A stretch of 64,000 nucleotides of DNA from Stutzerimonas stutzeri (GCF_002890915.1 NZ_POUT01000001.1:310001-374000), one strand, 5' to 3'. Counted from the stretch's first letter, positions 38,075 through 48,213 are shown. Notes: generated from the sequence alone by a model not told the origin. Numbers and translations: made by a program.

Positions 38075-38212
38075 GCCTTGCCTCGAAATCATCGTTTTGC
38101 CTGCCGGGCAGGCGCCAGGCGGTGCCTGCCTTCCTCGATAAGCGGCCGCATCCCTGCAGCCCCGAGCGCTCCTGCGTTTACGCGCGCCATGCGCAACCCG
38201 ACCTTCCAGGTC

Positions 38213-38319
38213 CGTAGGGTGGAAAACTCGCGCAGCGATTTTCCACGGGTACTGGGCATCGGCTCCGTGTCAGTCCCGGCGCTTCCTCCGCGTGGATGAA
38301 TTCGGCCATCCACCCTACG
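38213..38319. repeat. GTAGGGTGG-family inverted repeat between ssuD and ssuC
   Basis: CGTAGGGTGGAAAACTCGCG at the left end and CCATCCACCCTACG at the right end are inverted. The ends are related to the repeats flanking the GspE-like gene. It lies inside the ssu operon and could form a large hairpin in the mRNA. Confidence 0.75.
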
Positions 38320-38345
38320 TCTGGCCGGATATGCCACGTGGAGCG

Positions 38346-39494
38346 TCAGCCGGCGACCGCTGCCTTCGGCAGGATGTCGCTGGAGATCATTTCGCCGAAC
38401 GGGCTGACGTAACCGCGGCTTTCCGGACGTTGCGGCTGGGCGATGTCCAGGTGCGGGAACAGCAGTTCGGCGACGCGGTAGCTCTCTTCCAGATGCGGAT
38501 AGCCGGAGAAGACGAAGGTATCGATGCCCAGGTCGGCGTACTCCCTGACCCGCGCGGCCACGGTCGGGCCATCGCCGACCAGCGCTGTGCCGGCGCCACC
38601 GCGCACCAGGCCGACCCCGGCCCAGAGGTTCGGTGCGACCACCAATCGATCACGGCGGCCGCCGTGCAACGCGGCCATGCGTTGCTGGCCCACCGAGTCG
38701 AAGCGCGCCAGGGAAGCCTGGGCACGGGCAATGGTGTCGTCGTCGAGGTGGCTGATCAGCCGCTCGGCGGCGGCCCAGGCCTCTTCGTTGGTTTCGCGCA
38801 CGATCACGTGCAGACGAATGCCGAAACGCACCGTGCGACCCTGCCTGGCGGCGCGGGCGCGCACGTCGGCGATCTTCTCGGCCACCGCTTCCAGCGGCTC
38901 GCCCCAGGTCAGGTACAGTTCCACCTGTTCGGCGGCCAGCTCGTGGGCCGCCTCGGAAGAGCCGCCGAAGTACAGCGGCGGACGCGGCTGCTGGATCGGC
39001 GGATAGAGCAGCTTGGCACCCTTGACCTGGATGTGCTTGCCGGCGTAGTCGACCGTCTCGCCTTCCAGCACGCGGCGCCAGATGCGGGTAAATTCGACGG
39101 AGGCCTCGTAGCGCTCGGCATGCGACAGGTGCAGGCCGTCGCCGGCCAGCTCGTCCGGATCGCCGCCGGTGACCAGGTTGAACAGCGCGCGGCCGCCCGA
39201 GAGCCGGTCCAGGGTCGCCGCCTGGCGCGCCGCCACGGTCGGCGAGATGATGCCCGGGCGCAGGGCGATGAGGAATTTCAGCCGCTGCGTCAGCGGAATC
39301 AGCGAGGCGGCGACCAGCCAGGAGTCCTCGCAGGAGCGCCCGGTGGGAATCAGTACGCCGCCGTAGCCAAGACGGTCGGCCGCCTGGGCGACCTGGCCGA
39401 GGTAACCATGGTCGACGGCGCGGGCGCCTGCGGCGGTGCCCAGGTAATGGCCATCGCCGTGGGTGGGCAGGAACCAGAAGATATTCAGACTCAT
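38346..39494 (-). CDS. ssuD: FMNH2-dependent alkanesulfonate monooxygenase
   Basis: A 382-residue flavin-dependent enzyme of the bacterial luciferase superfamily. It cleaves alkanesulfonates to the aldehyde and sulfite, using FMNH2 from SsuE. The N-terminus [20 protein letters not shown] and the segments [13 protein letters not shown] and [15 protein letters not shown] are diagnostic of SsuD. It lies 67 nt downstream of ssuA. Confidence 0.97.
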   Translation of the reverse strand: MSLNIFWFLPTHGDGHYLGTAAGARAVDHGYLGQVAQAADRLGYGGVLIPTGRSCEDSWLVAASLIPLTQRLKFLIALRPGIISPTVAARQAATLDRLSGGRALFNLVTGGDPDELAGDGLHLSHAERYEASVEFTRIWRRVLEGETVDYAGKHIQVKGAKLLYPPIQQPRPPLYFGGSSEAAHELAAEQVELYLTWGEPLEAVAEKIADVRARAARQGRTVRFGIRLHVIVRETNEEAWAAAERLISHLDDDTIARAQASLARFDSVGQQRMAALHGGRRDRLVVAPNLWAGVGLVRGGAGTALVGDGPTVAARVREYADLGIDTFVFSGYPHLEESYRVAELLFPHLDIAQPQRPESRGYVSPFGEMISSDILPKAAVAG

Positions 39495-39561
39495 ATGATG
39501 CTCCGTATCGGTCGGTATGGCGCGCCGCCGGGCGCCGCGCCGGGAACGGTGGGCGCAGCCG

Positions 39562-40527
39562 TCATTCGGCGTGCTGGGCGATACCCTTCGGCGGCGTCCA
39601 GACGACGTCGGCGATGGCCAGTTTTTTCGGAATCAGCCTGAGTTCGGTGAAGGTGTCGGCGATGGCCTGCTGCGCGCGCACCACGGCCGGATCGATCGGC
39701 CGGGCACCATAGCCCTGGCGGATCACCGCCTTGCGGGTGATTTCGCGGGACAGGCCGAGCAGCGGCGCCACCTGCTCGGTGGCCTGGTCCGGATTGGCCT
39801 CGACCCAGCGGCCGATATCTCGGATTTCGCCGATCAGGGTGCTGATGACCGCGGGATTGCGCTCGGCGAACGGGCGCGCCGCGAGGTAGAACTGATGGTT
39901 GCTGACCAGCCCCTGGCCGTCGCGCAGGGTGCGCGCCTGCAGCTGCGCCTCGGCGGCGGCCTGGAAGGGATCCCAGATCACCCAGGCATCGACGCTGCCG
40001 CGCTCGAAGGCGGCGCGGGCATCGGCTGGCGGCAGGTACACCGGCTGGATGTCGCGGTACTGCAGCCCCGCCGATTCCAGTGCGCGGACCAGCAGGTAGT
40101 GCACATTGGAGCCCTTGTTCAGCGCGATCTTCTTGCCCTTGAGCTCGGCCAGCGAGCGGATCGGCGAGTCCTTGGGCAGCAGGATCGCCTCGCCGCTGGG
40201 TGCCGGCGGCTCGTGGGCGACGTAGAGCAGGTCGGCGCCGGCCGCCTGGGCGAACACCGGCGGGGTTTCGCCGGTCACGCCGAAGTCGATGGAGCCGACG
40301 TTGAGCCCCTCGAGCAACTGCGGGCCACCGGGGAACTCGGTCCACTGCACGGTAAAGCCCTGCCCGGCCAGGCGCTTCTCCAGCGTGCCGCGGGCCTTGA
40401 GCAGCACCAGGGTGCCGTATTTCTGGTAGCCGATCCGTAGGGTTTCGGCCTGGACATGGAAAGCGCCGATGGACAGGGTCGCGGCAAGCAGGGCGACCAG
40501 TCCTCGACGCAGGTTGCGAGTGCTCAT
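39562..40527 (-). CDS. ssuA: Aliphatic sulfonate periplasmic binding protein
   Basis: 321 residues. A signal peptide (cut about residue 27, HVQA-ET) precedes a mature NMT1/SsuA-type binding protein ([53 protein letters not shown]). It delivers alkanesulfonates to SsuBC. ATG 40527 is preferred to the GTG at 40533 because AGGAG lies 7 nt upstream of it. Confidence 0.95.
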   Translation of the reverse strand: MSTRNLRRGLVALLAATLSIGAFHVQAETLRIGYQKYGTLVLLKARGTLEKRLAGQGFTVQWTEFPGGPQLLEGLNVGSIDFGVTGETPPVFAQAAGADLLYVAHEPPAPSGEAILLPKDSPIRSLAELKGKKIALNKGSNVHYLLVRALESAGLQYRDIQPVYLPPADARAAFERGSVDAWVIWDPFQAAAEAQLQARTLRDGQGLVSNHQFYLAARPFAERNPAVISTLIGEIRDIGRWVEANPDQATEQVAPLLGLSREITRKAVIRQGYGARPIDPAVVRAQQAIADTFTELRLIPKKLAIADVVWTPPKGIAQHAE

Positions 40528-40624
40528 GGGCACGCTCCTCTGCGATCGAATTGGGAAGCGACCTGCTCACCCGTTGGCGGGGGAGTAAGGCGGGGTGAAG
40601 CGTCAGGGGCCGGAGCCCGGGTTT

Positions 40625-41218
40625 TCAGATACTCCAGCGGGCGTTGGCCAGCCGGTCGTTCAACAGGTGCGGATCGAGTGGCCGCGGACATCGCGCCAGC
40701 GCCGCGAGCAGTTGCGACGCGGCGGCTTCGAGGCGCTCACGCAGCTCGTCATCCAGTCGCGCCGGCTGGTTGCCCTCGGCATAGGCGATCTGCCGGTCCA
40801 CGGCGTACACGCCGTGCAGGATCTCCTGTGCCTTGAGCGCCGCCAGCACGGGCTTGAGCGCGTAGTCCAGCGCCAGCATGTGCGCCGCGCTACCACCGCT
40901 GGCCAGCGGCAGCACCGCCTTGTTCGCCAGCGCCCGCTCCGGCAGCAGGTCCAGCAGCGTCTTGAGCGCACCGGCGAACGACGCCTTGTACACCGGCGTG
41001 GCCACCAGTAGACCATCGGCCTGCTCGACGTGCTCGGCAAAACGCTGCACCACCGGGCTGTCGAAGCGGGCGTGGATCAGGTCGGCCGGCTCGAAATCGC
41101 GTACGGCGTAGCGCACCACCTCCACGCCGTGGCGCTGCAGCCAGTCACCCGCCGCATCCAGCAGCACGCCGGAGCGCGAGCGCTGGCTGGGGCTGCCGGC
41201 CAGGGAAACGACCATCAT
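40625..41218 (-). CDS. ssuE: NADPH-dependent FMN reductase SsuE
   Basis: A 197-residue flavodoxin-fold reductase supplying FMNH2 to SsuD. It shows the FMN-binding loop [13 protein letters not shown] at the N-terminus and the [21 protein letters not shown] region. It is the first ssu gene, 16 nt downstream of the peroxiredoxin gene lsfA, so the two are in one operon. Confidence 0.95.
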   Translation of the reverse strand: MMVVSLAGSPSQRSRSGVLLDAAGDWLQRHGVEVVRYAVRDFEPADLIHARFDSPVVQRFAEHVEQADGLLVATPVYKASFAGALKTLLDLLPERALANKAVLPLASGGSAAHMLALDYALKPVLAALKAQEILHGVYAVDRQIAYAEGNQPARLDDELRERLEAAASQLLAALARCPRPLDPHLLNDRLANARWSI

Positions 41219-41234
41219 CGGTGATCGTCCTCGC

Positions 41235-41873
41235 TCAGCGGTTAGGTTGCGGCGTCAGGCGCAGGTACGGCTTGACCGCGCGATAGCCCTTGGGAAAGCG
41301 CTGCTTGATCTCCTCCTCGTCCTTGAGCGAGGGCACGATCACCACCTCGTCGCCGTCCTGCCAGTTGGCCGGGGTCGCGACCTTGTGGTTGTCGGTGAGC
41401 TGCAGCGAATCGATCACCCGCAGGATCTCGTGGAAGTTGCGCCCGGTACTGGCCGGGTAGGTGATGGTCAGGCGCACCTTCTTGTTCGGGTCGATGACGA
41501 ACAGCGAGCGCACCGTCAGGGTATCGCTGGCATTGGGGTGGATCAGGTCGTACAGCCCGGAGACCTTGCGGTCGGCATCAGCCAGGATCGGGAAGTTGAC
41601 GCGGGTGTTCTGCGTCTCGTTGATGTCGTCGATCCACTTGATGTGCGAGTCCACCGGGTCCACGGACAAGGCGATGGCCTTGACGTTGCGCTTGGCGAAC
41701 TCGTCCTTCAGCTTGGCGGTGAAGCCCAGTTCGGTGGTGCACACCGGGGTGAAGTCGGCCGGGTGCGAGAACAGCACACCCCAGCTGTCATCCAGCCACT
41801 CGTGGAAGCGGATGCGGCCTTCGCTGGAATCCTGTTCGAAATCGGGGGCGATGTCGCCGAGGCGGATACTCAT
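41235..41873 (-). CDS. lsfA: 1-Cys peroxiredoxin LsfA
   Basis: A 212-residue Prx6-type peroxidase. The peroxidatic cysteine is in [13 protein letters not shown] (about residue 46), and the C-terminal region is the extended 1-Cys type. In P. putida the homologue LsfA is induced by sulfate starvation and encoded just before ssuE. Here it is likewise first in lsfA-ssuEADCBF. The leader has AAGGAGC before the ATG and an AT-rich palindromic segment upstream, which I read as the sulfur-responsive promoter region. Confidence 0.93.
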   Translation of the reverse strand: MSIRLGDIAPDFEQDSSEGRIRFHEWLDDSWGVLFSHPADFTPVCTTELGFTAKLKDEFAKRNVKAIALSVDPVDSHIKWIDDINETQNTRVNFPILADADRKVSGLYDLIHPNASDTLTVRSLFVIDPNKKVRLTITYPASTGRNFHEILRVIDSLQLTDNHKVATPANWQDGDEVVIVPSLKDEEEIKQRFPKGYRAVKPYLRLTPQPNR

Positions 41874-41918
41874 GGGTGCTGCTCCTTGGGGGGTCGTCTG
41901 GTCGGCACACTATGTTCG

Positions 41919-41960
41919 CTGTTCGAACAGATGAAAAAGAATAAATAAAAATTTATTTAT
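41919..41960. promoter_or_regulatory. Palindromic AT-rich control region upstream of lsfA-ssu
   Basis: It contains a perfect 12-bp palindrome CTGTTCGAACAG (41919-41930), then an A-rich run, then ATAAATAAA/TTTATTTAT arms (41941-41949 and 41952-41960). It is sharply AT-rich against about 65% GC surroundings. CysB or another LysR-type sulfur regulator is the likely binder (inference from the regulon). Confidence 0.5.
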
Positions 41961-42022
41961 AACCATTTTTTCGCATCGGGAAAGGTCAGCAGTGCCTGGC
42001 TGGTGAAACGGCTGTGGCTCAT
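41957..42022 (-). CDS. Possible 21-codon short ORF upstream of lsfA
   Basis: An ATG at 42022 has GGGAG 7 nt upstream. It reads 21 codons (starting M-S-H-S-R-F, ending D-A-K-K-W-L) and stops inside the AT-rich palindrome. It could be a translated small protein, a leader peptide or a gene remnant. Just upstream, another frame encodes a plausible C-terminus ending A-T-Y-L-I-Y-stop at about 42072, which hints at debris from a lost gene. Confidence 0.3.
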   Translation of the reverse strand: MSHSRFTSQALLTFPDAKKWL

Positions 42023-42102
42023 GAAAAAGCTCCCGCCAGGCGGACCGCCGCGCGGCCGCCTGCTGTCAGTAGATCAGGTAGGTGGCCGGCAGGGCGCCGT
42101 CT

Positions 42103-42684
42103 TCAGGCGGTCCTGCGGGCCAGCTGTTCGATGCGGCTCTGCAGGCGATACAGGTAGGCGAACCCCTGTTCCCAGCGGTGATGGCCGGACTTCACATTGA
42201 TATGCCCGGCGCCGCCGAGAATCGCGATTTCGCTGCCCCAGTCGCGGCCCAGCTCGATCGCGCGCGCGGCGCTGGCCGCGCTGTCGTTGTCGGAGCCGAC
42301 CAGCTGGCTGGCGAAAGGCAGGCCCTGGCGGGGAATCGGCGCGAAGTTGTGCAGCGCCTCGGGGCAGTTGTCGCGCTGCACGTCGGCCGGAGCCACCAAC
42401 AGCGCCCCGCGCACCCGCCGCAACAGTTCCGGCGATGCCTGCGCCGCCCAATGCGCCACGGTGATGCAACCCAGGCTGTGCGCCACCAGGATCGCCGGCT
42501 GCGGGCTGCTGGCGATACAGCGCTCCAGCTCACCGACCCAGTCCTCCCGGCGCGGCGTCATCCAGTCGGCCTGTTCCACCCGTGCGCTGTTGGGCAACAC
42601 CTGCTGCCAATGGCTTTGCCAATGGTCATCGGGCGAGCCCTGCCAGCCCGGCACTATTAGATAGCGGATCGATTCACTGCGCAT
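42103..42684 (-). CDS. RBBP9/YdeN-family alpha/beta hydrolase
   Basis: A 193-residue small serine hydrolase of the RBBP9/YdeN family. The nucleophile elbow is AHSLGCITV (Ser about 70), an acidic residue lies in the VGSDND region, and the catalytic histidine is in GGAGHINVKSG. The substrate is unknown. ATG 42684 is preferred over the GTG one codon upstream, with AGGAGG 7 nt ahead. It sits between the ssu operon and the oscA-sbp unit. Confidence 0.9.
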   Translation of the reverse strand: MRSESIRYLIVPGWQGSPDDHWQSHWQQVLPNSARVEQADWMTPRREDWVGELERCIASSPQPAILVAHSLGCITVAHWAAQASPELLRRVRGALLVAPADVQRDNCPEALHNFAPIPRQGLPFASQLVGSDNDSAASAARAIELGRDWGSEIAILGGAGHINVKSGHHRWEQGFAYLYRLQSRIEQLARRTA

Positions 42685-42740
42685 CACGGCGCCTCCTGGA
42701 TATTCCGGGCACCAGTCTAAGCAGGCCTTTTCTGCTACAA

Positions 42741-42870
42741 AAAGAATAAGAAATTATTTGCTTATTCCATGTAAGGAAAATCAGTGGTGCATCGACTTAT
42801 TCGATTTAAATCTATAAATGTTCTTAAACAATATTTTTAAGAATATTTCAGTATTGCCTACCATCCTCAT
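42741..42870 (+). promoter_or_regulatory. AT-rich control region upstream of oscA
   Basis: This 130-bp segment is far richer in A and T than its surroundings. It holds GATTTAAATC (42803-42812), a perfect inverted repeat TTCTTAAA/TTTAAGAA (42821-42828 and 42836-42843), and GCTTATTCC (42764 region). These resemble features expected of LysR-type (CysB) binding regions, but the regulator is not proven. Confidence 0.5.
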
Positions 42871-42932
42871 CCATGCCTCCCTGGCTACGGTCATACCGGC
42901 CGTCACGGAGGCTTCGCCACGGAGAGATGAAG

Positions 42933-43112
42933 ATGAGCGCGACCCTTCGCAACCTTGAAGGTCAGGACGAAGCCAGCATCCTGCGCGAAATCCAGAACGC
43001 CCTGAACGGCCTCAAGTTCGGCTCGGTGGAAATCACCGTGCACAACGGCCAGGTCGTGCAGATCGAGCGCAAGGAAAAATTCCGCCTGCAGTCGAACGGC
43101 AAGAACGCCTGA
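42933..43112 (+). CDS. oscA: Sulfur-starvation small protein OscA (DUF2292)
   Basis: A 59-residue protein of the YezD/DUF2292 family (LREIQNALNGLKFGSVEITVHNGQVVQIERKEKFRL). In Pseudomonas corrugata, OscA is needed for use of organosulfur compounds and for chromate tolerance under sulfur stress, and its gene also lies upstream of sbp. ATG 42933 is chosen over 42927 because GGAG then has an 8-nt spacing. It is the first gene of the sulfate-uptake unit. Confidence 0.9.
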   Translation: MSATLRNLEGQDEASILREIQNALNGLKFGSVEITVHNGQVVQIERKEKFRLQSNGKNA

Positions 43113-43149
43113 CCCTAACAGCCCGACTGGACAACCGGAGGGTGTGACC

Positions 43150-43212
43150 ATGAGAAGAGCCACCATGCACACACACCGGCATTGCAGCCGTCACCCGCGA
43201 ATGCGGTGTTGA
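43150..43212 (+). CDS. Short ORF between oscA and sbp, possible leader peptide
   Basis: A 20-codon ORF beginning ATG-AGA-AGA has an excellent Shine-Dalgarno (GGAGGG, 43137-43142, 7-nt spacing). The peptide is rich in Arg and His, has Cys at positions 12 and 20, and ends R-M-R-C. It ends 63 nt before sbp. A regulatory leader peptide sensing cysteine supply is one possibility, and a genuine small protein is another. I know of no description. Confidence 0.5.
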   Translation: MRRATMHTHRHCSRHPRMRC

Positions 43213-43275
43213 TCGCCCACGCCCCGAACAGAAAAACAGCCAACAACCGAATCCGTTTCTTCAGGAGCTGCATCC

Positions 43276-44274
43276 ATGTCCATTCGTTTCTTCGCGCTCG
43301 CCGCCTTGGCCGGCGCCCTGGTCGCTGGGCCCGCCAGTGCCGCCCAGACCCTGCTCAACGTGTCCTACGATCCGACCCGTGAGCTCTATGTCGAATTCAA
43401 CCAGGCCTTCGCCAGGCACTGGCAGGCCCAGGGCAACGAGCCCGTGACCATCCAGCAGTCCCATGGCGGCTCCGGCAAGCAGGCCCGCTCGGTGATCGAC
43501 GGTCTGCGCGCCGACGTCGTGACCCTGGCCCTGGCCGGCGACATCGACGAGCTGCACCGGATCGGCAAGCTGATCCCCGAGAACTGGCAGGAACGCCTGC
43601 CGGACGCCAGCACGCCGTACACCTCGAGCATCGTGTTCCTGGTGCGCAAGGGCAACCCGAAGGGCATCCAGGACTGGGACGACCTGGTCAAGCCGGGCGT
43701 CGAGGTGATCACGCCGAACCCGAAGACCTCCGGCGGCGCACGCTGGAATTTCCTCGCCGCCTGGGCCTACGCCGAGAAGGAATACGGCGGCGAAGAGCAG
43801 GCCAAGGATTTCGTCGAGAAGCTCTACCGCAACGTGCCGGTACTGGACACCGGTGCCCGCGGTTCGACCATTACCTTCGTCAACAACAAGATCGGCGACG
43901 TGCTGCTGGCCTGGGAGAACGAGGCCTTCCTGGCGCTCAAGGAAGAAGGCGGTGACGCCCTGGAAATCGTCGCGCCGTCGCTGTCGATCCTCGCCGAGCC
44001 GCCGGTCACCGTGGTCGACGCCAACGTCGATCGCAAGGGCACCCGCAAGGTCGCCGAGGCCTACCTCGAGTACCTGTACAGCGATGAAGGCCAGCGCCTG
44101 GCGGCCAAGCACTTCTACCGCCCGCGCAACCCGGAGATCGCCAAGGAGTTCAGCGAGCAGTTCTCCGACATCGAACTGGTGACCATCGACGGTTACTTCC
44201 ACGGCTGGAAAGAAGCCCAACCGCGTTTCTTCAACGACGGCGGCATCTTCGACCAGATCTACAAGGCGCACTGA
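43276..44274 (+). CDS. sbp: Sulfate/thiosulfate periplasmic binding protein
   Basis: 332 residues. A signal peptide (cut about residue 22, PASA-AQ) precedes the sulfate-binding mature protein: [29 protein letters not shown] and [18 protein letters not shown] are the anion-site segments. It feeds sulfate to CysTWA. AGGAG precedes the start. A strong stem-loop follows the stop codon and could keep sbp mRNA more abundant than the transporter genes downstream. Confidence 0.97.
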   Translation: MSIRFFALAALAGALVAGPASAAQTLLNVSYDPTRELYVEFNQAFARHWQAQGNEPVTIQQSHGGSGKQARSVIDGLRADVVTLALAGDIDELHRIGKLIPENWQERLPDASTPYTSSIVFLVRKGNPKGIQDWDDLVKPGVEVITPNPKTSGGARWNFLAAWAYAEKEYGGEEQAKDFVEKLYRNVPVLDTGARGSTITFVNNKIGDVLLAWENEAFLALKEEGGDALEIVAPSLSILAEPPVTVVDANVDRKGTRKVAEAYLEYLYSDEGQRLAAKHFYRPRNPEIAKEFSEQFSDIELVTIDGYFHGWKEAQPRFFNDGGIFDQIYKAH

Positions 44275-44283
44275 TCGCGCGCA

Positions 44284-44324
44284 GCCCCAAGCGACAAGCC
44301 CGCAAGCGGGCCGTCGCTTGGGGC
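44284..44324 (+). other. Strong stem-loop between sbp and cysT
   Basis: GCCCCAAGCGAC (44284-44295) pairs with GTCGCTTGGGGC (44313-44324). An inner stem GCCCGC/GCGGGC sits at 44298-44311. No T-tract follows, so it is better read as an mRNA-stabilising or processing hairpin than as a full terminator. Confidence 0.75.
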
Positions 44325-44337
44325 ACCTACCTGTCGC

Positions 44338-44351
44338 TTAAGCTTGCCGCT
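44338..44351. repeat. Dispersed AAGCTTGCCGC motif before cysT
   Basis: TTAAGCTTGCCGCT lies 9 nt upstream of the cysT start, in the position where the gshA and GspE-like genes carry the same core. A ribosome-binding or mRNA-leader role is possible but unproven. Confidence 0.4.
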
Positions 44352-44359
44352 GAGGTCCT

Positions 44360-45178
44360 ATGTCCCGCCGTACTTCCCCCGTCATACCCGGCTTCGGGCT
44401 GACGCTGGGCTACACCCTGGTGTACCTCAGCCTGTTGGTACTGATCCCCCTGGGTGCCCTGTTCATCTCCGCCGCGCAGCTCAGCTGGGCTGAATTCTGG
44501 GCGATCATTTCCTCCGCCCGGGTACTGGCCGCGCTGAAACTCAGCTTCGGCACCGCCTTGCTCGCCGCCCTGCTCAACGGCGCGATCGGCACCCTGCTGG
44601 CCTGGTCGCTGGTGCGCTACACCTTTCCCGGCCGCAAGATCATCGAGGCGATGATCGACCTGCCCTTCGCCCTGCCCACCGCGGTGGCCGGCATCGCCCT
44701 CACCGCGCTGTACGCGCCCGCTGGCCCGATCGGCCAGTTCGCCACCGCGCTGGGTTTCAAGATCGCCTACACCCCGCTGGGGATCACCCTGGCGCTGACC
44801 TTCGTCACCCTGCCCTTCGTGGTGCGCACCCTGCAGCCGGTACTGGCCGACATCCCGCGGGAAGTCGAGGAGGCCGCCGCCTGCCTGGGCGCCAGGCCGC
44901 TGCAGGTGTTCCGCTACGTGCTGCTGCCGGCGCTGCTGCCCGCCTGGCTGACCGGCTTCGCCCTGGCCTTCGCGCGGGGCGTCGGCGAATACGGCTCGGT
45001 CATCTTCATCGCTGGCAACATGCCGATGAAGACCGAGATCCTGCCGCTGCTGATCATGGTGCAGCTGGACCAGTACAACTACGCCGGCGCTACCGCCATC
45101 GGCGTGCTGATGCTGGTGGTGTCGTTCGTCCTGCTGCTGCTCATCAACATGCTGCAACGCCGCATCACGCGTGCCTGA
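44360..45178 (+). CDS. cysT: Sulfate/thiosulfate ABC permease CysT
   Basis: A 272-residue inner-membrane permease (also called CysU) with about six membrane segments and the EAA-loop region [27 protein letters not shown]. It works with CysW, CysA and Sbp. Its end overlaps the region of the cysW start. A GCTTAAGCTTGCCGC motif lies just upstream of the start. Confidence 0.95.
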   Translation: MSRRTSPVIPGFGLTLGYTLVYLSLLVLIPLGALFISAAQLSWAEFWAIISSARVLAALKLSFGTALLAALLNGAIGTLLAWSLVRYTFPGRKIIEAMIDLPFALPTAVAGIALTALYAPAGPIGQFATALGFKIAYTPLGITLALTFVTLPFVVRTLQPVLADIPREVEEAAACLGARPLQVFRYVLLPALLPAWLTGFALAFARGVGEYGSVIFIAGNMPMKTEILPLLIMVQLDQYNYAGATAIGVLMLVVSFVLLLLINMLQRRITRA

Positions 45179-45188
45179 GGAGGCCGTC

Positions 45189-46058
45189 ATGACTTCTGCA
45201 ACGTTAACCGCCTCCGCCAGCAACGCCGCCCGCCGCGGCAACGCCTGGGGCCGGCGGCTGCTGATCGGCGGCGCCTGGCTGGTGTTCGTCCTGTTCCTCC
45301 TGCTGCCGCTGCTGATCGTGGTCAGCCAGGCGCTGCAGAAGGGCTTCGCACCCTTCTTCGCCGCCATCGTCGAGCCCGACGCCCTGGCCGCGCTGCGCCT
45401 GACGCTGCTCGCCGTGGGCATCTCGGTGCCGCTCAACCTGGTGTTCGGCGTGGCCGCCGCCTGGTGCGTGAGCAAGTACGAATTCCGTGGCAAGAGCATC
45501 CTGGTCACGCTGATCGACCTGCCGTTCTCGGTTTCCCCGGTGATCGCCGGCCTGGTCTACGTGCTGCTGTTCGGCGCCCAGGGCTTCTTCGGCCCCTGGC
45601 TGCGCGAACACGACATCCAGATCATCTTCGCCGTGCCGGGCATCGTCCTCGCCACCCTGTTCGTCACCGTGCCCTTCGTCGCCCGCGAACTGATCCCGCT
45701 GATGCAGGAGCAGGGCACCACCGAGGAGGAAGCCGCGCGCCTGCTGGGCGCCAACGGCTGGCAGATGTTCTGGCACGTCACCCTGCCCAACATCAAGTGG
45801 GGCCTGATCTACGGCGTGGTGCTCTGCACCGCGCGGGCCATGGGTGAATTCGGCGCGGTCTCGGTGGTGTCCGGGCATATCCGCGGCTACACCAACACCC
45901 TGCCGCTGCACGTGGAAATCCTGCACAACGAGTACAACCACATCGCCGCCTTCAGCGTCGCCAGCCTGCTGTTGCTGATGGCCCTGTTCATCCTGCTGCT
46001 CAAGCAGTGGAGCGAATCCCGAATCAACCGCCTGAAAGCCAGCGCCGGCGAGGAATGA
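45189..46058 (+). CDS. cysW: Sulfate/thiosulfate ABC permease CysW
   Basis: A 289-residue second permease subunit. The EAA loop is visible as [29 protein letters not shown], followed by [22 protein letters not shown] 45189 with GAGGAGG upstream is preferred to the GTG at 45171. It lies 10 nt after cysT and 3 nt before cysA. Confidence 0.95.
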   Translation: MTSATLTASASNAARRGNAWGRRLLIGGAWLVFVLFLLLPLLIVVSQALQKGFAPFFAAIVEPDALAALRLTLLAVGISVPLNLVFGVAAAWCVSKYEFRGKSILVTLIDLPFSVSPVIAGLVYVLLFGAQGFFGPWLREHDIQIIFAVPGIVLATLFVTVPFVARELIPLMQEQGTTEEEAARLLGANGWQMFWHVTLPNIKWGLIYGVVLCTARAMGEFGAVSVVSGHIRGYTNTLPLHVEILHNEYNHIAAFSVASLLLLMALFILLLKQWSESRINRLKASAGEE

Positions 46059-46061
46059 GTC

Positions 46062-47030
<969 letters not shown>

Positions 47031-47054
47031 CACTCACCCAGGGCCCAGTGGCGC

Positions 47055-47756
47055 CTACGCACCGAGCTGCGCCGCGATCCGGCCGATGGCCCGGCGGCCT
47101 TCCGGCGACACGTGCAGCGCCCGCGACCCCTGGGCAGGACGCAGCCAGCCGGCCTGCCTGCAGGTATCCAGCAACGCTGCACCGAGCGCGCCGCCCAGGT
47201 GCGGCTTGCGCTCGCTCCAGTCGGGACAGGCACAGGCCAGTTGCCGGCGGCGCCGCCCCAGGGCCGCGAGGTCGATACCCAGGGCGCCCAGCCCCGCATG
47301 ACCGCGATCGGTAACCGTTACCTGCCTGCCGTCCGGCACCAGCCAGCCGGCCCCGGCCATGCGCTCGAACAGTCCCACCGCCAGCTCGCCGGCCAGATGG
47401 TCGTAGCAGGTGCGCGCCTCGCGCAGGGCCAGCGGCGTGCCTCGCGCGACGGGAAGCGGTCGCGGCTTGCGCGGCTGCGCAGCCAGCGCCGCGCTGGCCA
47501 GGGCTTCCACCACCTGGCCCACTTCGGGCCCGGCGAGCCGGTAGTAACGGTTGCGCCCGTAGCTTTCCAGCACCAGCAGGCCGCCTTCGGTCAGCTTGGC
47601 CAGATGAGCGCTGGTGGAGGACGGCGACAGGCCGGCCAGCAGCGCCAGTTCGCCGGCCGGCCGCGCGCTGCCGTCCATCAGCGCCCAGATCATCGTCGCC
47701 CGCCCCGGATCGGCGAGCAGCCCGGCGATCTGGCTGATGCCCGGTGTGTAATCCAT
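47055..47756 (-). CDS. ArsR-family helix-turn-helix regulator
   Basis: 233 residues. The N-terminal winged helix (residues about 1-90) contains LALLAGLSPSSTSAHLAKLTEGGLL, the typical ArsR recognition region. The C-terminal half contains several cysteines (CPDWSERKPHLGGALGAALL) seen in a Pseudomonas subfamily of long ArsR-like regulators. The ligand is unknown. It is divergent from the ABM gene with 97 nt between them, so it probably controls that gene. Confidence 0.85.
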   Translation of the reverse strand: MDYTPGISQIAGLLADPGRATMIWALMDGSARPAGELALLAGLSPSSTSAHLAKLTEGGLLVLESYGRNRYYRLAGPEVGQVVEALASAALAAQPRKPRPLPVARGTPLALREARTCYDHLAGELAVGLFERMAGAGWLVPDGRQVTVTDRGHAGLGALGIDLAALGRRRRQLACACPDWSERKPHLGGALGAALLDTCRQAGWLRPAQGSRALHVSPEGRRAIGRIAAQLGA

Positions 47757-47853
47757 GGTTCACCTCACGACGAAACATCCCATGCACGAGACAAGGATAC
47801 TGGCCCCGAAACCCGCAACGCGCCAGCCGGCGCCGACGAACAGGAGCCACGCC

Positions 47854-48213
47854 ATGATCGCCGTGATATTCGAAGCCCAGGCCCACCCCGACCGCCGCCA
47901 GGACTACCTCGACCTCGCCGCCGAACTACGCTCGCTGCTGACAGAGCGCGACGGCCTGATCTCCGTCGAACGCTTCGAAAGCCTGAGCACGCCGGGCAAG
48001 ACCCTCTCGCTGTCGTTCTGGCGCGACGAGGCGGCCATCGCCGCCTGGCGCCGCCAGGAAGCGCACCGGCATGCCCAGGCCGCCGGGCGCGGAACGATCT
48101 TCGCCGACTACCGGCTGCGCGTGGCCGCGGTGCAGCGCGACTACGGCATGCACGACCGCGAGCAGGCGCCGGTCGATAGCCAGCGGCATCATGGGACCGT
48201 CCGGGCATCGTAG
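47854..48213 (+). CDS. Antibiotic biosynthesis monooxygenase (ABM) domain protein
   Basis: A 119-residue ABM-fold protein (FEAQAHPDRRQDYLDLAAELRSLL...SLSFWRDEAAIAAWRRQEAHRHAQ). The fold includes small quinone monooxygenases and heme-degrading enzymes, but activity cannot be predicted. AGGAG precedes ATG 47854. The TAG stop (48211-48213) lies inside a CGTAGGGCGG repeat. The last 15 or so residues look unlike the family, as if the reading frame runs into repeat DNA. Confidence 0.82.
   Translation: MIAVIFEAQAHPDRRQDYLDLAAELRSLLTERDGLISVERFESLSTPGKTLSLSFWRDEAAIAAWRRQEAHRHAQAAGRGTIFADYRLRVAAVQRDYGMHDREQAPVDSQRHHGTVRAS

Noticed and set aside
41919..41930. LexA (SOS) box
   Set aside because: The palindrome CTGTTCGAACAG has a 6-nt core rather than the CTG-N10-CAG spacing of LexA sites.
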